DNA of 15,595 nt from Clostridia bacterium (lineage in GTDB: Bacteria > Bacillota > Clostridia > Oscillospirales > CAG-382). Positions 9,201 to 15,595 of this stretch are shown piece by piece. Each line of letters opens with the position of its first letter. The first letter of the stretch is position 1. A program made the translations under genes and the position numbers. The DNA lies in contig CAAEPN010000055.1 of NCBI GenBank assembly GCA_900757905.1, positions 1 to 15,595 on the forward strand. The letters run 5' to 3'. A model generated the notes under the pieces. It saw nothing but the letters and a program-made list of their open reading frames with translations, was not told the DNA's origin and searched no databases.

Positions 9201-11535
9201 AGTTGGAGGTAGCCGTAATGCGGACGATACCGTCAGCACTCGGAACGACCTTACCGTTTTCGGTAATGGTAGCATATTCTGCGTCAGCAATTACCTTGAA
9301 TGCGCCGTCAACGATCTCACCGGATTCGATGCTCCACGAAGCCGAAGTATCGGGAAGCGGCGATTCTGCGTCGATCGAGGTGGTGTACTGGATCGGTCTG
9401 TCAGCTTTAAGGATAGAATCCGGGCCGACGATGGAGAAGTTGAAGCGGATGTATTCTTCGGTTACGTCGAATTCCCTGGTAGCCGTAAGAACACCGGTCG
9501 TCGCGTCATAAGCCACATCGCAGCTTTCGCCGTCGAGGGTGACTTTAACATTCGGAGTGAAGATTTTGCCGAGACCAGCAGCCGGTACGAGGGTAAGAGT
9601 AGCGGTATAAACGGTAGCTTCATCGAAACGGCCGTTTATGAGAGCCGGACTCCAGGAAACAGAGGAAACAGTAGCAATGCCGTTGGCATCGGTTGCCGTA
9701 TCGCCGGCAAGTTCGCCGGTAACCGGAGCGGTAAGACCGGTGATGGAAATTTCTGTGCCGTCTTCAAGCGGTTCGGCCGGAACGAATTCAAAGGCGCGAA
9801 TTGCGATGGAATTGTTAAGAGACTGGAACGGGTCGATACGAGTATAGGTAATTGTGCCGTTCCAATCCTTGTGTGCGCAGCCGTTCATGTAAATGGTTGC
9901 AAGACCGTCATCGTCGATCACAGTCGTTTCACCCGGGATAAGTCTGCTGCCGGCAGCGCCTTCACCGGTTCTGCCGAAGTAAAGACCTTCGATCTTGGTG
10001 CCAACAGCGATCGGGAATGCGCCTTCCTCTGCATAGGTGGTATCAACAATGAGGTTAACGCCTTTATAAAGTCTTGCGGAAACCGAGTGACCGGTTGCCG
10101 TAATTATAACATCGGCGCTATCTTTGCCGGCCTGATCCAGAACGATGCTAGTACCCTTGTAAAGCTCAGAGCGGAATTCCGAGTTACTAGCAACCCATCT
10201 GCTGCGGTTGTTGGCGACAGCCATATCGAAGTTGTAGCTGATAACCGGGTAGAGAGTGGTATCCTTGGTGAACTTAACTTCGCCGTGGAGAGCGTCTCTC
10301 CAATCGTCGGAAGCCTTTAACGACCAACCGTTGAAGTTCTTGGTCGAATCAGCCGGCTTGATATCTTCAACCTTTGCCATGTTGAGCGTGGTGCCTGCAA
10401 TTACCTTGACCGGAGCGATCGAGTTTGCAAGATCATCGCATACGAAAGTAATGGTGAAGGTCTCTTCGTCGGTAACGAGATTCGGGATAAGGTTGAGCGG
10501 ACCGCCGATAGCAGCAAGGTCAACTTCTTCGCCGTAAGCGTAGGTGTTGCCGTACTGGTCGAGCCAAGGCTTTTCGGAATCGATCTGCCATTTGCTGTCT
10601 AACGGTTCATACGGGCTTTCTTCTGCAAGCTTTACAGTCGAACCCGAGCCGTCGAGGTAAGCGCCGGTCGTGGCAGGAGCGGTCTTGCCGTTGGCAAGCT
10701 TTGCAGAAACGCCTTCGGAGTAAGTAACATCAATTCTCTTATATACGGCAAAATCGTCAACATCGAATTCCGTAATCTTTCCGCCGGACGGATTGGAGTA
10801 TATCGTGACTTCATCACTTGCACCGCCGGTTTTGTTTACGGTGAATTCATAGTAAACATCTTTCCACGTGGTGGAAGCGCCGATGCCGTGGTTATGATTC
10901 CACTTATTAGCATGAAGCGACAGCAGATCCGGTACACAGTACGTCATATTTTCGGAAGCGCTGAACGAAACGTTCATGTTGATATCGCCGCCGGTTGCTC
11001 TTCTGTAACGGCCGGTGAACTTGTAGGTAGCGCCGTTTTCGAAGTAGAAGTTAACGCCTAAATGCGGCCAAGCATTATCCGTCTTGGTAGCAGCTAAGTG
11101 TGCGTAGTGGTTGCCGTCAGCTTCGGTAAGCCATTCGGCCTTTGCGCTGCCGTTGCCGGTGTAGTACGGGAGATATGCGCCTTCTGCGTCGCCGTACGGG
11201 ATCAGGTTATCGTAAATACCTGCGAAGGACGAAGCAAGCGTATAGGAGACAGCCGGGAGCGCGAGGAGCGACTTGCCGTCAGCCGTCACAATGGTGGTCT
11301 GGGTATATTCGTAGGAAATGGTTGCGCCAGGTCTTACCGTGGAAGCAGACGGATATACGATAAGAACATTGTTCTTTGCATCGTATTCAACGCTTGCTGC
11401 CTTGGAAATGTTCAGCGCGTCAACCGAAACAGTCTCCGGATCAAGAGCGGCCGGAAGCGTATAGTAAGCGCCGGGGAAGCGCAAGTCAACATTCTGGGTC
11501 TTTCCGTCATAACCGGAAGCCTTGGAGGCGGTCAC
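6253..11535 (-). CDS. Giant SLH surface protein, C-terminal piece (same gene as 11595-12662, split by a frameshift)
   Basis: This 1760-codon frame continues the protein started at 12662. Numbered in the reconstructed 2136-residue protein it holds: the end of InlB-type repeat 2 (about 296-370, which begins upstream of this piece); a CBM4/9-like sandwich about 480-642; InlB/Listeria-Bacteroides-type repeats about 732-807, 1172-1245 and 1405-1480 (each ends ...GW...YAVW or similar); sandwich modules about 807-963, 1237-1407, 1643-1783 and 1992-2136; Ig-like or BIG2-like domains about 965-1168 and 1489-1578; a Gly/Ser/Asn linker about 1578-1608; and three SLH repeats about 1808-1988, with FTDV...DWF at the first and TRAE at the third. 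No enzyme signature was seen, so it is probably a structural or binding wall protein. The first possible start codon after the break is a GTG at 11533-11535 with no ribosome binding site and no signal peptide, so this piece is unlikely to be made or exported alone. A SLH repeat block that is not terminal is unusual. Confidence 0.85.
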   Translation of the reverse strand: MTASKASGYDGKTQNVDLRFPGAYYTLPAALDPETVSVDALNISKAASVEYDAKNNVLIVYPSASTVRPGATISYEYTQTTIVTADGKSLLALPAVSYTLASSFAGIYDNLIPYGDAEGAYLPYYTGNGSAKAEWLTEADGNHYAHLAATKTDNAWPHLGVNFYFENGATYKFTGRYRRATGGDINMNVSFSASENMTYCVPDLLSLHANKWNHNHGIGASTTWKDVYYEFTVNKTGGASDEVTIYSNPSGGKITEFDVDDFAVYKRIDVTYSEGVSAKLANGKTAPATTGAYLDGSGSTVKLAEESPYEPLDSKWQIDSEKPWLDQYGNTYAYGEEVDLAAIGGPLNLIPNLVTDEETFTITFVCDDLANSIAPVKVIAGTTLNMAKVEDIKPADSTKNFNGWSLKASDDWRDALHGEVKFTKDTTLYPVISYNFDMAVANNRSRWVASNSEFRSELYKGTSIVLDQAGKDSADVIITATGHSVSARLYKGVNLIVDTTYAEEGAFPIAVGTKIEGLYFGRTGEGAAGSRLIPGETTVIDDDGLATIYMNGCAHKDWNGTITYTRIDPFQSLNNSIAIRAFEFVPAEPLEDGTEISITGLTAPVTGELAGDTATDANGIATVSSVSWSPALINGRFDEATVYTATLTLVPAAGLGKIFTPNVKVTLDGESCDVAYDATTGVLTATREFDVTEEYIRFNFSIVGPDSILKADRPIQYTTSIDAESPLPDTSASWSIESGEIVDGAFKVIADAEYATITENGKVVPSADGIVRITATSNYNLSVKATLLVQITNQAEKGSITYHAGTTDTVTGLPDVQEGYGTTALSEVIPTRADSSYTFLGWADSDESANLITSVMVPSGTNIDVYAVWGKGVKWTFGNKGDHKLSSNVVARGDDYDEIKPTVNDYRIHMTGLNLDAQEYSTVIIRMSSASPASTKIFYKTKFINDQGEEVIMGYDTNGYGYAEAQSFNKFVTYDGLDNFKNVSFDFKNDDTCNTAGKWRTAKEVVSIYVDPCKTSGQNFRISYVQLLAAPTVTFNANTTDTVTGMPEATKIAMGSKYTISEKPVREGYTFLGWAKSADDRSDVKTTFGIVGDITLYAVWDKTVDTNPTEDGSVNKYPVTGIEASHTAILVKVGTEKGVKVEFVYTGANGEQNITATTNANGYAVIDLSEVARPISEAYLALPKAKKANSILLTDIDSATATANKVVDNSGNKNNTNKGGSGSGYKYDNTVSDVKNDGTQYEVGGITSGGSAKTVLSESKAEGTILFNFDEEYEKDFFKDLRQMSLVGMNSSVLSYNSLGKKAGSSDSPALFTGTLAIDAATHKYIVVKAKHSGLSNNNFRIYFHNDGSGFSEANAETQKLTDGDYSMLVYDMGAKEGWKDTITALFFSLDGDVKGTVDIDWIMFTDTVPASMDDVTGAKVNFPVVNKDAMPFTDVTSSDWFHSEVANAYKLGFVEGTTATTFEPNGSVTIAEAITLAVRLNYIYNGKELPKAATEGDWFKPFVDAAVRAGIIKANQYAEYDVPAPRKQVAAIMAKALPNDFYAKMNVFTEVPDLDKKDATYSAVLKLYNAGIVIGSDEKYNFLPESNITRAEIAAIVNRIAEPANRKRVVTEAEIESKKKRYYADDIAAAVSLGNCTAEKMTVKDGVAWATGKSNDPIVYLTDLVGELNGKEITQITFGLKWDSSKVTPAPGVFFVTPSGGWAAERFIRANKGTEHENGVVDYIVSANGNAQFANTIKQIRFDPFDAAQEFGIAYIIIE

Positions 11536-11594
11536 GGTGGTGAAAGCGGAAATGTCAAGCCAAACAGCCGTAAAGGTGTTTGCTTCGGAAAGCG

Positions 11595-12662
11595 TTACGG
11601 ATTCGCCGCACTTGTATTCTTTGCCGGCCGCATCCGTCCAGCCGTTAAGCAGATACTTCGAACGCTTAACTTCGCTGGGAGTCGGGAGATTAATGTCTGG
11701 CCTTCGCCTTCGTTAATGGTATACTTGGTCGGGAGCGAAGAAAGACCGCCGGCAAAGTCGAAATTAACGTCGAAGGTTCTTCTTTCCCAAAGGGCATAGA
11801 AGGTAACCGTCTTCTTGCTATCCAAGTCAGCCTTATCTACCGTATAGGAAGAAACGGCGTCCTTAAAAGCAGCGTCCTTGTTGCGCGACCAACCCTTGAA
11901 ATCGTAGTAATCGCGGGTAAAGGTGGTCTCAGCAGGAAGCGTAACAGTCTCGCCGGTCGTAGTGCTTATGGATTCCTGCGAACCGTCAGCGCCGTTGCCG
12001 TCAAAGCGAACGGTAACCGGAACCGGAATTTCCTCGAACTTGAAGTTGTCGAGCGTATAAGTAAGCGGTTCACTGGTAACAGGCTTCTTAACGGCGAACT
12101 GAATGGTGCTCGTATCGAGGTCTTCCGTAGCTTCGAGTTCAACAGTAACCGTGCGGTCTTCCGTTACGGCAAGGCCGTTTTCGCCGGTCAGCTTCGTGGA
12201 AACGAGCTTTCCGCCGGTCTTGGTTCTGCTGTAGATGTAAAACTCAAGACCGCTGTCCGGATATTCCTCTGCGGCGAAATCTACCGAAATGCGGTAAAGA
12301 CCAGCCGGAAGCGTACCGGTCGTAATGTCGAAATTGACACGTCCGGCAAGCCACATCGTTTGAGCGGCAAGTGCGATCTGCAATACCTTTCCTTCGCCTT
12401 TATCGACGACGGAAACGGCTACTTTCGCGTTCTGGTTGGTTAAATTGAAGGCGTCAGGGACTTTGCCGTCTTCAAAATCGTAAATGACCGGAAGTGAAAG
12501 ATCATCCGCTAAAGCGGCATCCTCCGTCCCGGCAGGCAGAGTTGCTTGCTCTTTGCCGGTTTCGACGCCGAACTCAATATCTGCCGCGATTGCCGGGAAG
12601 CAAAACGCCACAGACGAGAAGATCGTCGCAAGGCACAGGATCAAGCTGAGCATTTTTTTCAT
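11595..12662 (-). CDS. Giant SLH surface protein, N-terminal piece (truncated by a frameshift)
   Basis: 355 codons as read. Residues 1-26 form a Sec signal peptide (MKKMLSLILCLATIFSSVAFCFPAIA). About 57-212 is a beta-sandwich resembling carbohydrate-binding modules (YDFEDG ... LDNFKFEE). About 214-293 is a complete InlB/Listeria-Bacteroides-type repeat (VRFDGNGADG ... FKGWS ... FYALW). A second repeat begins at about 296. Near codon 323 the frame breaks and the last 32 residues (from about LISRLPAK) are out-of-frame and meaningless. Without the break the reading continues INLPTPSEVKRSKYLLNGW and so on into the 6253-11535 piece. The ATG is supported by AAAGGAG 10 bases upstream (12673-12679) and by a strong promoter. 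As written, the product would be a short secreted protein without a wall anchor. Confidence 0.85.
   Translation of the reverse strand: MKKMLSLILCLATIFSSVAFCFPAIAADIEFGVETGKEQATLPAGTEDAALADDLSLPVIYDFEDGKVPDAFNLTNQNAKVAVSVVDKGEGKVLQIALAAQTMWLAGRVNFDITTGTLPAGLYRISVDFAAEEYPDSGLEFYIYSRTKTGGKLVSTKLTGENGLAVTEDRTVTVELEATEDLDTSTIQFAVKKPVTSEPLTYTLDNFKFEEIPVPVTVRFDGNGADGSQESISTTTGETVTLPAETTFTRDYYDFKGWSRNKDAAFKDAVSSYTVDKADLDSKKTVTFYALWERRTFDVNFDFAGGLSSLPTKYTINEGEGQTLISRLPAKLSVRSICLTAGRMRPAKNTSAANP
11690..11700 (-). pseudogene. Single-base frameshift site inside the 6253-12662 gene
   Basis: The minus strand reads GGC CAG ACA TTA ATC TCC. Adding one base after CAGAC (for example an A, giving CAG ACA ATT AAT CTC) restores Q-T-I-N-L-P and an uninterrupted frame through the second InlB-type repeat, including LLNGW and FTAVWLD. 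The span 6253-12662 is 6410 bases, so one added base makes it exactly divisible by three (2137 codons). No long homopolymer is present. The cause may be a real mutation or an assembly error; a programmed shift is unlikely because there is no X-XXY-YYZ heptamer in frame. Confidence 0.9.
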
Positions 12663-12680
12663 GTGGACTGCACTCCTTTA
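12556..12680 (-). repeat. Shared RBS and signal-peptide block, copy 2
   Basis: Partner of 331-456. Ribosome binding site, start context and the first 36 codons correspond without gaps. Encoded residues differ at six of 36 positions, all but one conservatively (for example L/I, E/D, V/I). The downstream proteins differ. Confidence 0.75.
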
Positions 12681-12770
12681 ATAAAAGTTATGTACTCACT
12701 CCGGAAAGCTATCCGCAAACAATGCTCTTTTTGCGTATACAGACAGCTATCCCTATAGAATTACGACCAT

Positions 12771-12799
12771 ATTATACAACAAAACAAAATTATTGTCAA
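12771..12799 (-). promoter_or_regulatory. Sigma-A promoter for the giant SLH gene
   Basis: On the minus strand there is a perfect -35 box TTGACA (12794-12799), a 17-base spacer ending GTTG and a perfect -10 box TATAAT (12771-12776). It lies about 109 bases upstream of the ATG at 12662. It matches the promoter at 524-552 in both boxes, spacer length and T-rich spacer composition. Expression is expected to be strong. Confidence 0.9.
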
Positions 12800-12848
12800 T
12801 AGTTACAAATAAAAAACCCTGACAAATCTTCGGAATTGTTACTTCCTA

Positions 12849-12909
12849 CACACGCACACAAGATATATGCCATAAAACGCATTTTACCACTATATTTTGT
12901 GTGTGCGCG
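12849..12909. repeat. Imperfect inverted repeat downstream of htpG
   Basis: CACACGCACACAAGATATA (12849-12867) faces TATATTTTGTGTGTGCGCG (12891-12909) across a 23-base loop. Of 19 positions 15 pair normally, and the other four are transitions, so on either strand two can form G-U pairs. It begins about 45 bases beyond the stop of htpG and upstream of the promoter at 12771-12799. It could be a weak terminator or mRNA 3' end for htpG. On the minus strand a run of six T comes only about 30 bases after the stem, so the terminator call is uncertain. Confidence 0.5.
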
Positions 12910-12953
12910 TTCATATTTTGTTTTGTTTTTGTGCGTGTTGCACATTTTTGCGC

Positions 12954-14864
12954 TTACAATCTTGTATAAAGCTCCGAAGACAGCGCTAAAAATTCGGAAA
13001 GTTCATCGGCTTCAAGCGGACGCTGCGCCACGAGCGCGAGCATGTAGACCTGTTTTGCAAGCTTTTCGGCAAGTTCATCCTCGTTTCCGTCGGCAATGCG
13101 CTTTTCGAGCTTCTGCATAAGCGGATTGGAAAGGTTGAGCGAAAGCGTCAACTCTTGCGGAAGTCCGGCGCTCATGCCGTTTCCGTACATCTTCATCATG
13201 TCGGCAAAGCGGCGCGATTCCTCGGACAGTCCCAAGAAAGCCGGCACGGTCGCATCTTTCAGCGTTTCGCAGGCAATTTTGAAATGCTCGCCCTTGTTCA
13301 GCGTCTTTTCAAAGAATTTCACGAGCTTTTCGTTATTTTCCTTGTTCTCTTCGCTGTTTTCTTCCTTTAATATATCACTTACGCCGCTGTCCACCCGGAC
13401 GAACTTCACGTCTTTTAACGTTTCGTCCTGTTCCGCGTGTTCCACTGCGCCCACAAACTGAATGTCGAGCAGCTTGTCAAGCTCCAAAATCGGCACATTC
13501 TGCTTGTCGAACATGGCAATATAGGCCGCTTGCTGCTTCTTATCGTCGGTGTAGTAGACTTTTTTGTCAAAATGTTCGTTTGCTGCGGCATATTCGGCAA
13601 GCGTCATATATTTCCCGGCCGTCGTCTTGTACAGCACGCTGTTTTTGACCTTTTCGAAGAATTTCTGGTCGCGCACACAGCCGTATTCGACGAACAGCTT
13701 CATCGCATCCCACATGCCCTCGTACTTTTCGCGCTCAGTGTTAAACAGCGAATTGATCTTATCGCCGACCTTTTTGACAATGTGCGCCGAAATTTTGGAA
13801 ACATAGCCATTGGTCTGCAAATAGCTGCGTGAAACGTTTAACGGCAGCTCAGGGCAATCCAGAACGCCCTTTAACAACAGCAGATATTCCGGAATCACTT
13901 CCTTTATATTATCCGCCACGAATACCTGATTGTAGTACAGCTTGACCTGACCCTCATAGTTTCCGAATTCGTTCTCCATTTTCGGGAAATATAGGATTCC
14001 CTTGAAGTTGAGCGGATAGTCGGCGTTGATGTGGATCCAAAAGAGCGGCTCGCGGTAATCGCGGAATACCTTGTGATAGAATTCCTTATATTCCTCCTCG
14101 GTGCAGTCCTGCGGACGCTTGAGCCAAAGAGGATTGGTGTCGTTGATGGGCTTGAGCTCCGGCTTTTCGGCAGCTTCTTCGTCCTCCTTTTTCGGCTCTT
14201 CCTTTTCGGGAAGCTCGTTAAAATAGATCTCCACCGGCATGAAAGCGCAGAATTTATCGAGAATTTCCTTGATCTTGAAAGCGCTTGCATACTCTTTTTC
14301 GTCGTCGTTGATGTGCAGAATGATGTCCGTACCGCGCAAGGTGCGTTCATCGCTTTCGCTCATCTCGTAATCGCCCTCGTCGCTGCCTTTCCAAAGCACC
14401 GCCTTATCGTCGTGCCACGATTTGGAGAGGATCTCAACCTTATCGGCGATCATAAACGCCGAATAAAAGCCCAGACCAAAGTGACCGATAATACCGCCCG
14501 TGCCCTCGGCTTTGGCGTCAGCGTCGGCTTTTTCGTACTTTTGGATAAAGTCGACCGCGCCGGAAAGAGCAATCTGATTGATGTATTTGTCGATCTCTTC
14601 GGCGTTCATGCCGATGCCGTTATCCGAAAAGGTGAGCGTGCCGAGGTCGTTGTCGAGCGTCACGTCAATGCGGTAGGGAGCGCCATCCGACTCGGTCTCG
14701 CCGAGAGAAACAAGGCGTTTGTGCTTGGTTATCGCGTCGCACGCGTTGGATACAAGCTCGCGCACGAAAATGTCTTTATCCGAATAAAGCCATTTTTTGA
14801 TGACCGGAAAAATATTTTTGGTTTCGACGGAAATGCCGCCTTTTTTGACTTGGTTTTCACTCAT
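12954..14864 (-). CDS. htpG: Chaperone protein HtpG (bacterial Hsp90)
   Basis: 636 residues, normal for HtpG. A cytoplasmic ATP-dependent chaperone that binds and remodels client proteins as a dimer. The N-terminal GHKL ATPase domain (about 1-215) shows the catalytic E36 within FVRELVSNACDA, the nucleotide-binding D81/G83/G85 in DNGIGM and the lid glycine motif GHFGLGFYSAFM (127-138). An acidic, charged linker (about 218-240, EKEEPKKEDEE) joins it to the middle domain, which carries LPLNVSRSYLQ with the gamma-phosphate-sensing arginine R346. The C-terminal dimerisation domain ends ELYTRL. The ATG has AAAGGAG 9 bases upstream (14874-14880). It lies alone between the surface genes and a divergent gene; no functional link to them is implied. 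No CIRCE operator is visible upstream, so heat-shock control by HrcA is not supported here. Confidence 0.97.
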   Translation of the reverse strand: MSENQVKKGGISVETKNIFPVIKKWLYSDKDIFVRELVSNACDAITKHKRLVSLGETESDGAPYRIDVTLDNDLGTLTFSDNGIGMNAEEIDKYINQIALSGAVDFIQKYEKADADAKAEGTGGIIGHFGLGFYSAFMIADKVEILSKSWHDDKAVLWKGSDEGDYEMSESDERTLRGTDIILHINDDEKEYASAFKIKEILDKFCAFMPVEIYFNELPEKEEPKKEDEEAAEKPELKPINDTNPLWLKRPQDCTEEEYKEFYHKVFRDYREPLFWIHINADYPLNFKGILYFPKMENEFGNYEGQVKLYYNQVFVADNIKEVIPEYLLLLKGVLDCPELPLNVSRSYLQTNGYVSKISAHIVKKVGDKINSLFNTEREKYEGMWDAMKLFVEYGCVRDQKFFEKVKNSVLYKTTAGKYMTLAEYAAANEHFDKKVYYTDDKKQQAAYIAMFDKQNVPILELDKLLDIQFVGAVEHAEQDETLKDVKFVRVDSGVSDILKEENSEENKENNEKLVKFFEKTLNKGEHFKIACETLKDATVPAFLGLSEESRRFADMMKMYGNGMSAGLPQELTLSLNLSNPLMQKLEKRIADGNEDELAEKLAKQVYMLALVAQRPLEADELSEFLALSSELYTRL

Positions 14865-15128
14865 AAAGTAAGACTCCTTTCAGGGAAAAATTGTTCCTTG
14901 ATTTTGATTACCTTATAATTGTAGTCGAAAAAGAGCATGAAATGTTGATGTTTATGTTAATAATTTGCGTTTTGCGTGTCGAACGTTTCGCCTGCCGGCC
15001 ATGTCCGTGAAAATTCATTTGTGTGAAGGTCTTGACTTCTTGCATGAAAAGCGGTATAATTAGACTAAGGATTTTATTGCCGTTTGAAGGTATCACGTTT
15101 AAAATTTCCGGAAAGAAGGGCGAAGCGC
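14865..15128. promoter_or_regulatory. Divergent intergenic region between htpG and the rightward gene
   Basis: Besides the strong rightward promoter at 15032-15060, this stretch holds a weaker rightward candidate TTGTTC (14891-14896), 17 bases, TATAAT (14914-14919). For htpG (leftward) the only -10-like strings are TACAAT and TATAAG in the minus strand of about 14914-14924, with no good -35 box, so its promoter is not settled. A short perfect palindrome CGAACGTTTCG lies at about 14981-14991. Confidence 0.4.
15032..15060 (+). promoter_or_regulatory. Sigma-A promoter for the rightward secreted-protein gene
   Basis: -35 box TTGACT (15032-15037, five of six consensus), 17-base spacer, perfect -10 box TATAAT (15055-15060). 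It lies about 70 bases upstream of the ATG at 15129. Confidence 0.88.
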
Positions 15129-15595
15129 ATGGAAAAAAATAAACGTTTCGGCAAGCGCGCCGGCGCGCTGTTGACCGCGGTCTGCCTTGCGGTCGGCTTT
15201 CTTGTGCTTCCGTCCTCAAGCGGCTATGCCTTATACAACGACGCGGTATACGATTCCTATAAAAACATGAACGAGTCCGATTCGTCCGGTGCACGCTATG
15301 TCGTACCGAATCTTTACAGACAGGACGCATCCTATACCAACGTCAAGACCTTTCCGTTAGTGGTGACCGACGGCGTGGAATACGTGCCGCTCGACATTTT
15401 CGCACTGTTTTCCTATCTCGAAGTGGTCTACGGCAAGGTTTCCTACAGTTTTTATATCAATAACACCAAAAACGGGCATTATATCGCCTTTGATATCGAT
15501 AACGGCACGACCACCACCGACAGCGGCGAAACGCTTGACATCGAATCCAAGCTGTTTTACCGCACTTATTATGTCCCGGCTAAAGCGGTCTGCCA
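15129..15595 (+). CDS. Secreted protein with copper-amine-oxidase-like stalk domain, N-terminal part (runs off the right edge)
   Basis: 155 complete codons are visible. Residues 1-34 form a signal peptide: basic start MEKNKRFGKR, hydrophobic core AGALLTAVCLAVGFLVL, likely cleavage after SGYA. From about residue 75 the sequence reads FPLVVTDGVEYVPLDIFALF ... YINN ... GETLDIESKLFYRTYYVPAKAVC. The VEYVPL and RTYYVPAKAVC elements fit the copper-amine-oxidase N-terminal-like (stalk) domain found on many clostridial exported enzymes, including polysaccharide deacetylases; a related domain lies in the GH99-like protein (about 1117-1240). The enzyme part, if any, lies beyond the window. The ATG was chosen because GAAAGAAGGG lies upstream, a strong promoter precedes it and the signal peptide begins there. 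No stop codon occurs before the edge. Confidence 0.85.
   Translation, partial: MEKNKRFGKRAGALLTAVCLAVGFLVLPSSSGYALYNDAVYDSYKNMNESDSSGARYVVPNLYRQDASYTNVKTFPLVVTDGVEYVPLDIFALFSYLEVVYGKVSYSFYINNTKNGHYIAFDIDNGTTTTDSGETLDIESKLFYRTYYVPAKAVC

Noticed and set aside
11690..11700. Programmed ribosomal frameshift joining the two halves of the giant gene
   Set aside because: A -1 shift would give the right frame, but the site GGC CAG ACA TTA has no slippery X-XXY-YYZ heptamer and I saw no clear stimulatory hairpin after it. A mutation or sequence error is simpler.
12836..13120. Small plus-strand frame across the htpG 3' end
   Set aside because: It overlaps htpG coding sequence on the opposite strand, starts in the inverted-repeat region without a ribosome binding site and shows no recognisable protein features.
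14865..15031. CIRCE heat-shock operator upstream of htpG
   Set aside because: No TTAGCACTC-N9-GAGTGCTAA-like inverted repeat is present; the only palindrome, CGAACGTTTCG, is short and far from the gene.
14908..15330. Minus-strand frame upstream of htpG overlapping the rightward secreted gene
   Set aside because: Its product is rich in R, S and T with no domain, and it runs opposite a signal-peptide gene with a strong promoter. It is a shadow frame.
1..15595. CRISPR array, insertion sequence, tRNA or rRNA genes, sortase LPxTG anchors, dockerin or cohesin domains
   Set aside because: No regularly spaced direct repeats, transposase motifs, structural RNA signatures, LPxTG tails or dockerin calcium loops were seen on reading both strands.

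Overview
The window looks like the chromosome of an anaerobic Gram-positive bacterium of the Clostridia (Bacillota), probably a gut or rumen lineage. The reasons are SLH-type cell-wall anchors, copper-amine-oxidase-like stalk domains, strong AAAGGAG ribosome binding sites, near-consensus sigma-A promoters and a clostridial-type HtpG. This assignment is an inference from gene style, not from a marker gene.

Layout: four of the five loci read leftward (minus strand). 1-437 is the N-terminal part of a secreted protein that runs off the left edge. 709-5901 encodes an intact 1730-residue surface protein with a signal peptide, N-terminal SLH repeats, two laminin-G-like sandwiches, a GH99/WbsX-like catalytic-type barrel, a stalk domain and a chain of beta-sandwich modules. 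6253-12662 was one gene for a giant multi-repeat SLH protein (2136 residues when reconstructed), split here by a single missing base near 11694 into an N-terminal piece (11595-12662) and a C-terminal piece (6253-11535). 12954-14864 is htpG (bacterial Hsp90). On the right, 15129-15595 is the start of a rightward gene for another secreted protein with a stalk-like domain, cut by the window edge.

The surface genes appear to be separately transcribed: hairpin terminators lie after the two giant genes, and near-consensus promoters precede the partial gene at the left edge, the broken giant gene and the rightward gene. The partial gene at the left edge and the broken giant gene share a nearly identical promoter, ribosome binding site and signal-peptide block, although the rest of the two proteins differs.

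The most interesting content is a recurring module of roughly 110-150 residues, marked near its C-terminal end by W-x-G...IRFDPF...I-x-Y-I. It occurs three times in the GH99-like protein and four times in the broken giant protein. I cannot assign it to a family by name. Its presence in both proteins suggests a lineage-specific surface building block, possibly carbohydrate-binding. I saw no tRNA, rRNA, CRISPR array, transposase or phage gene.
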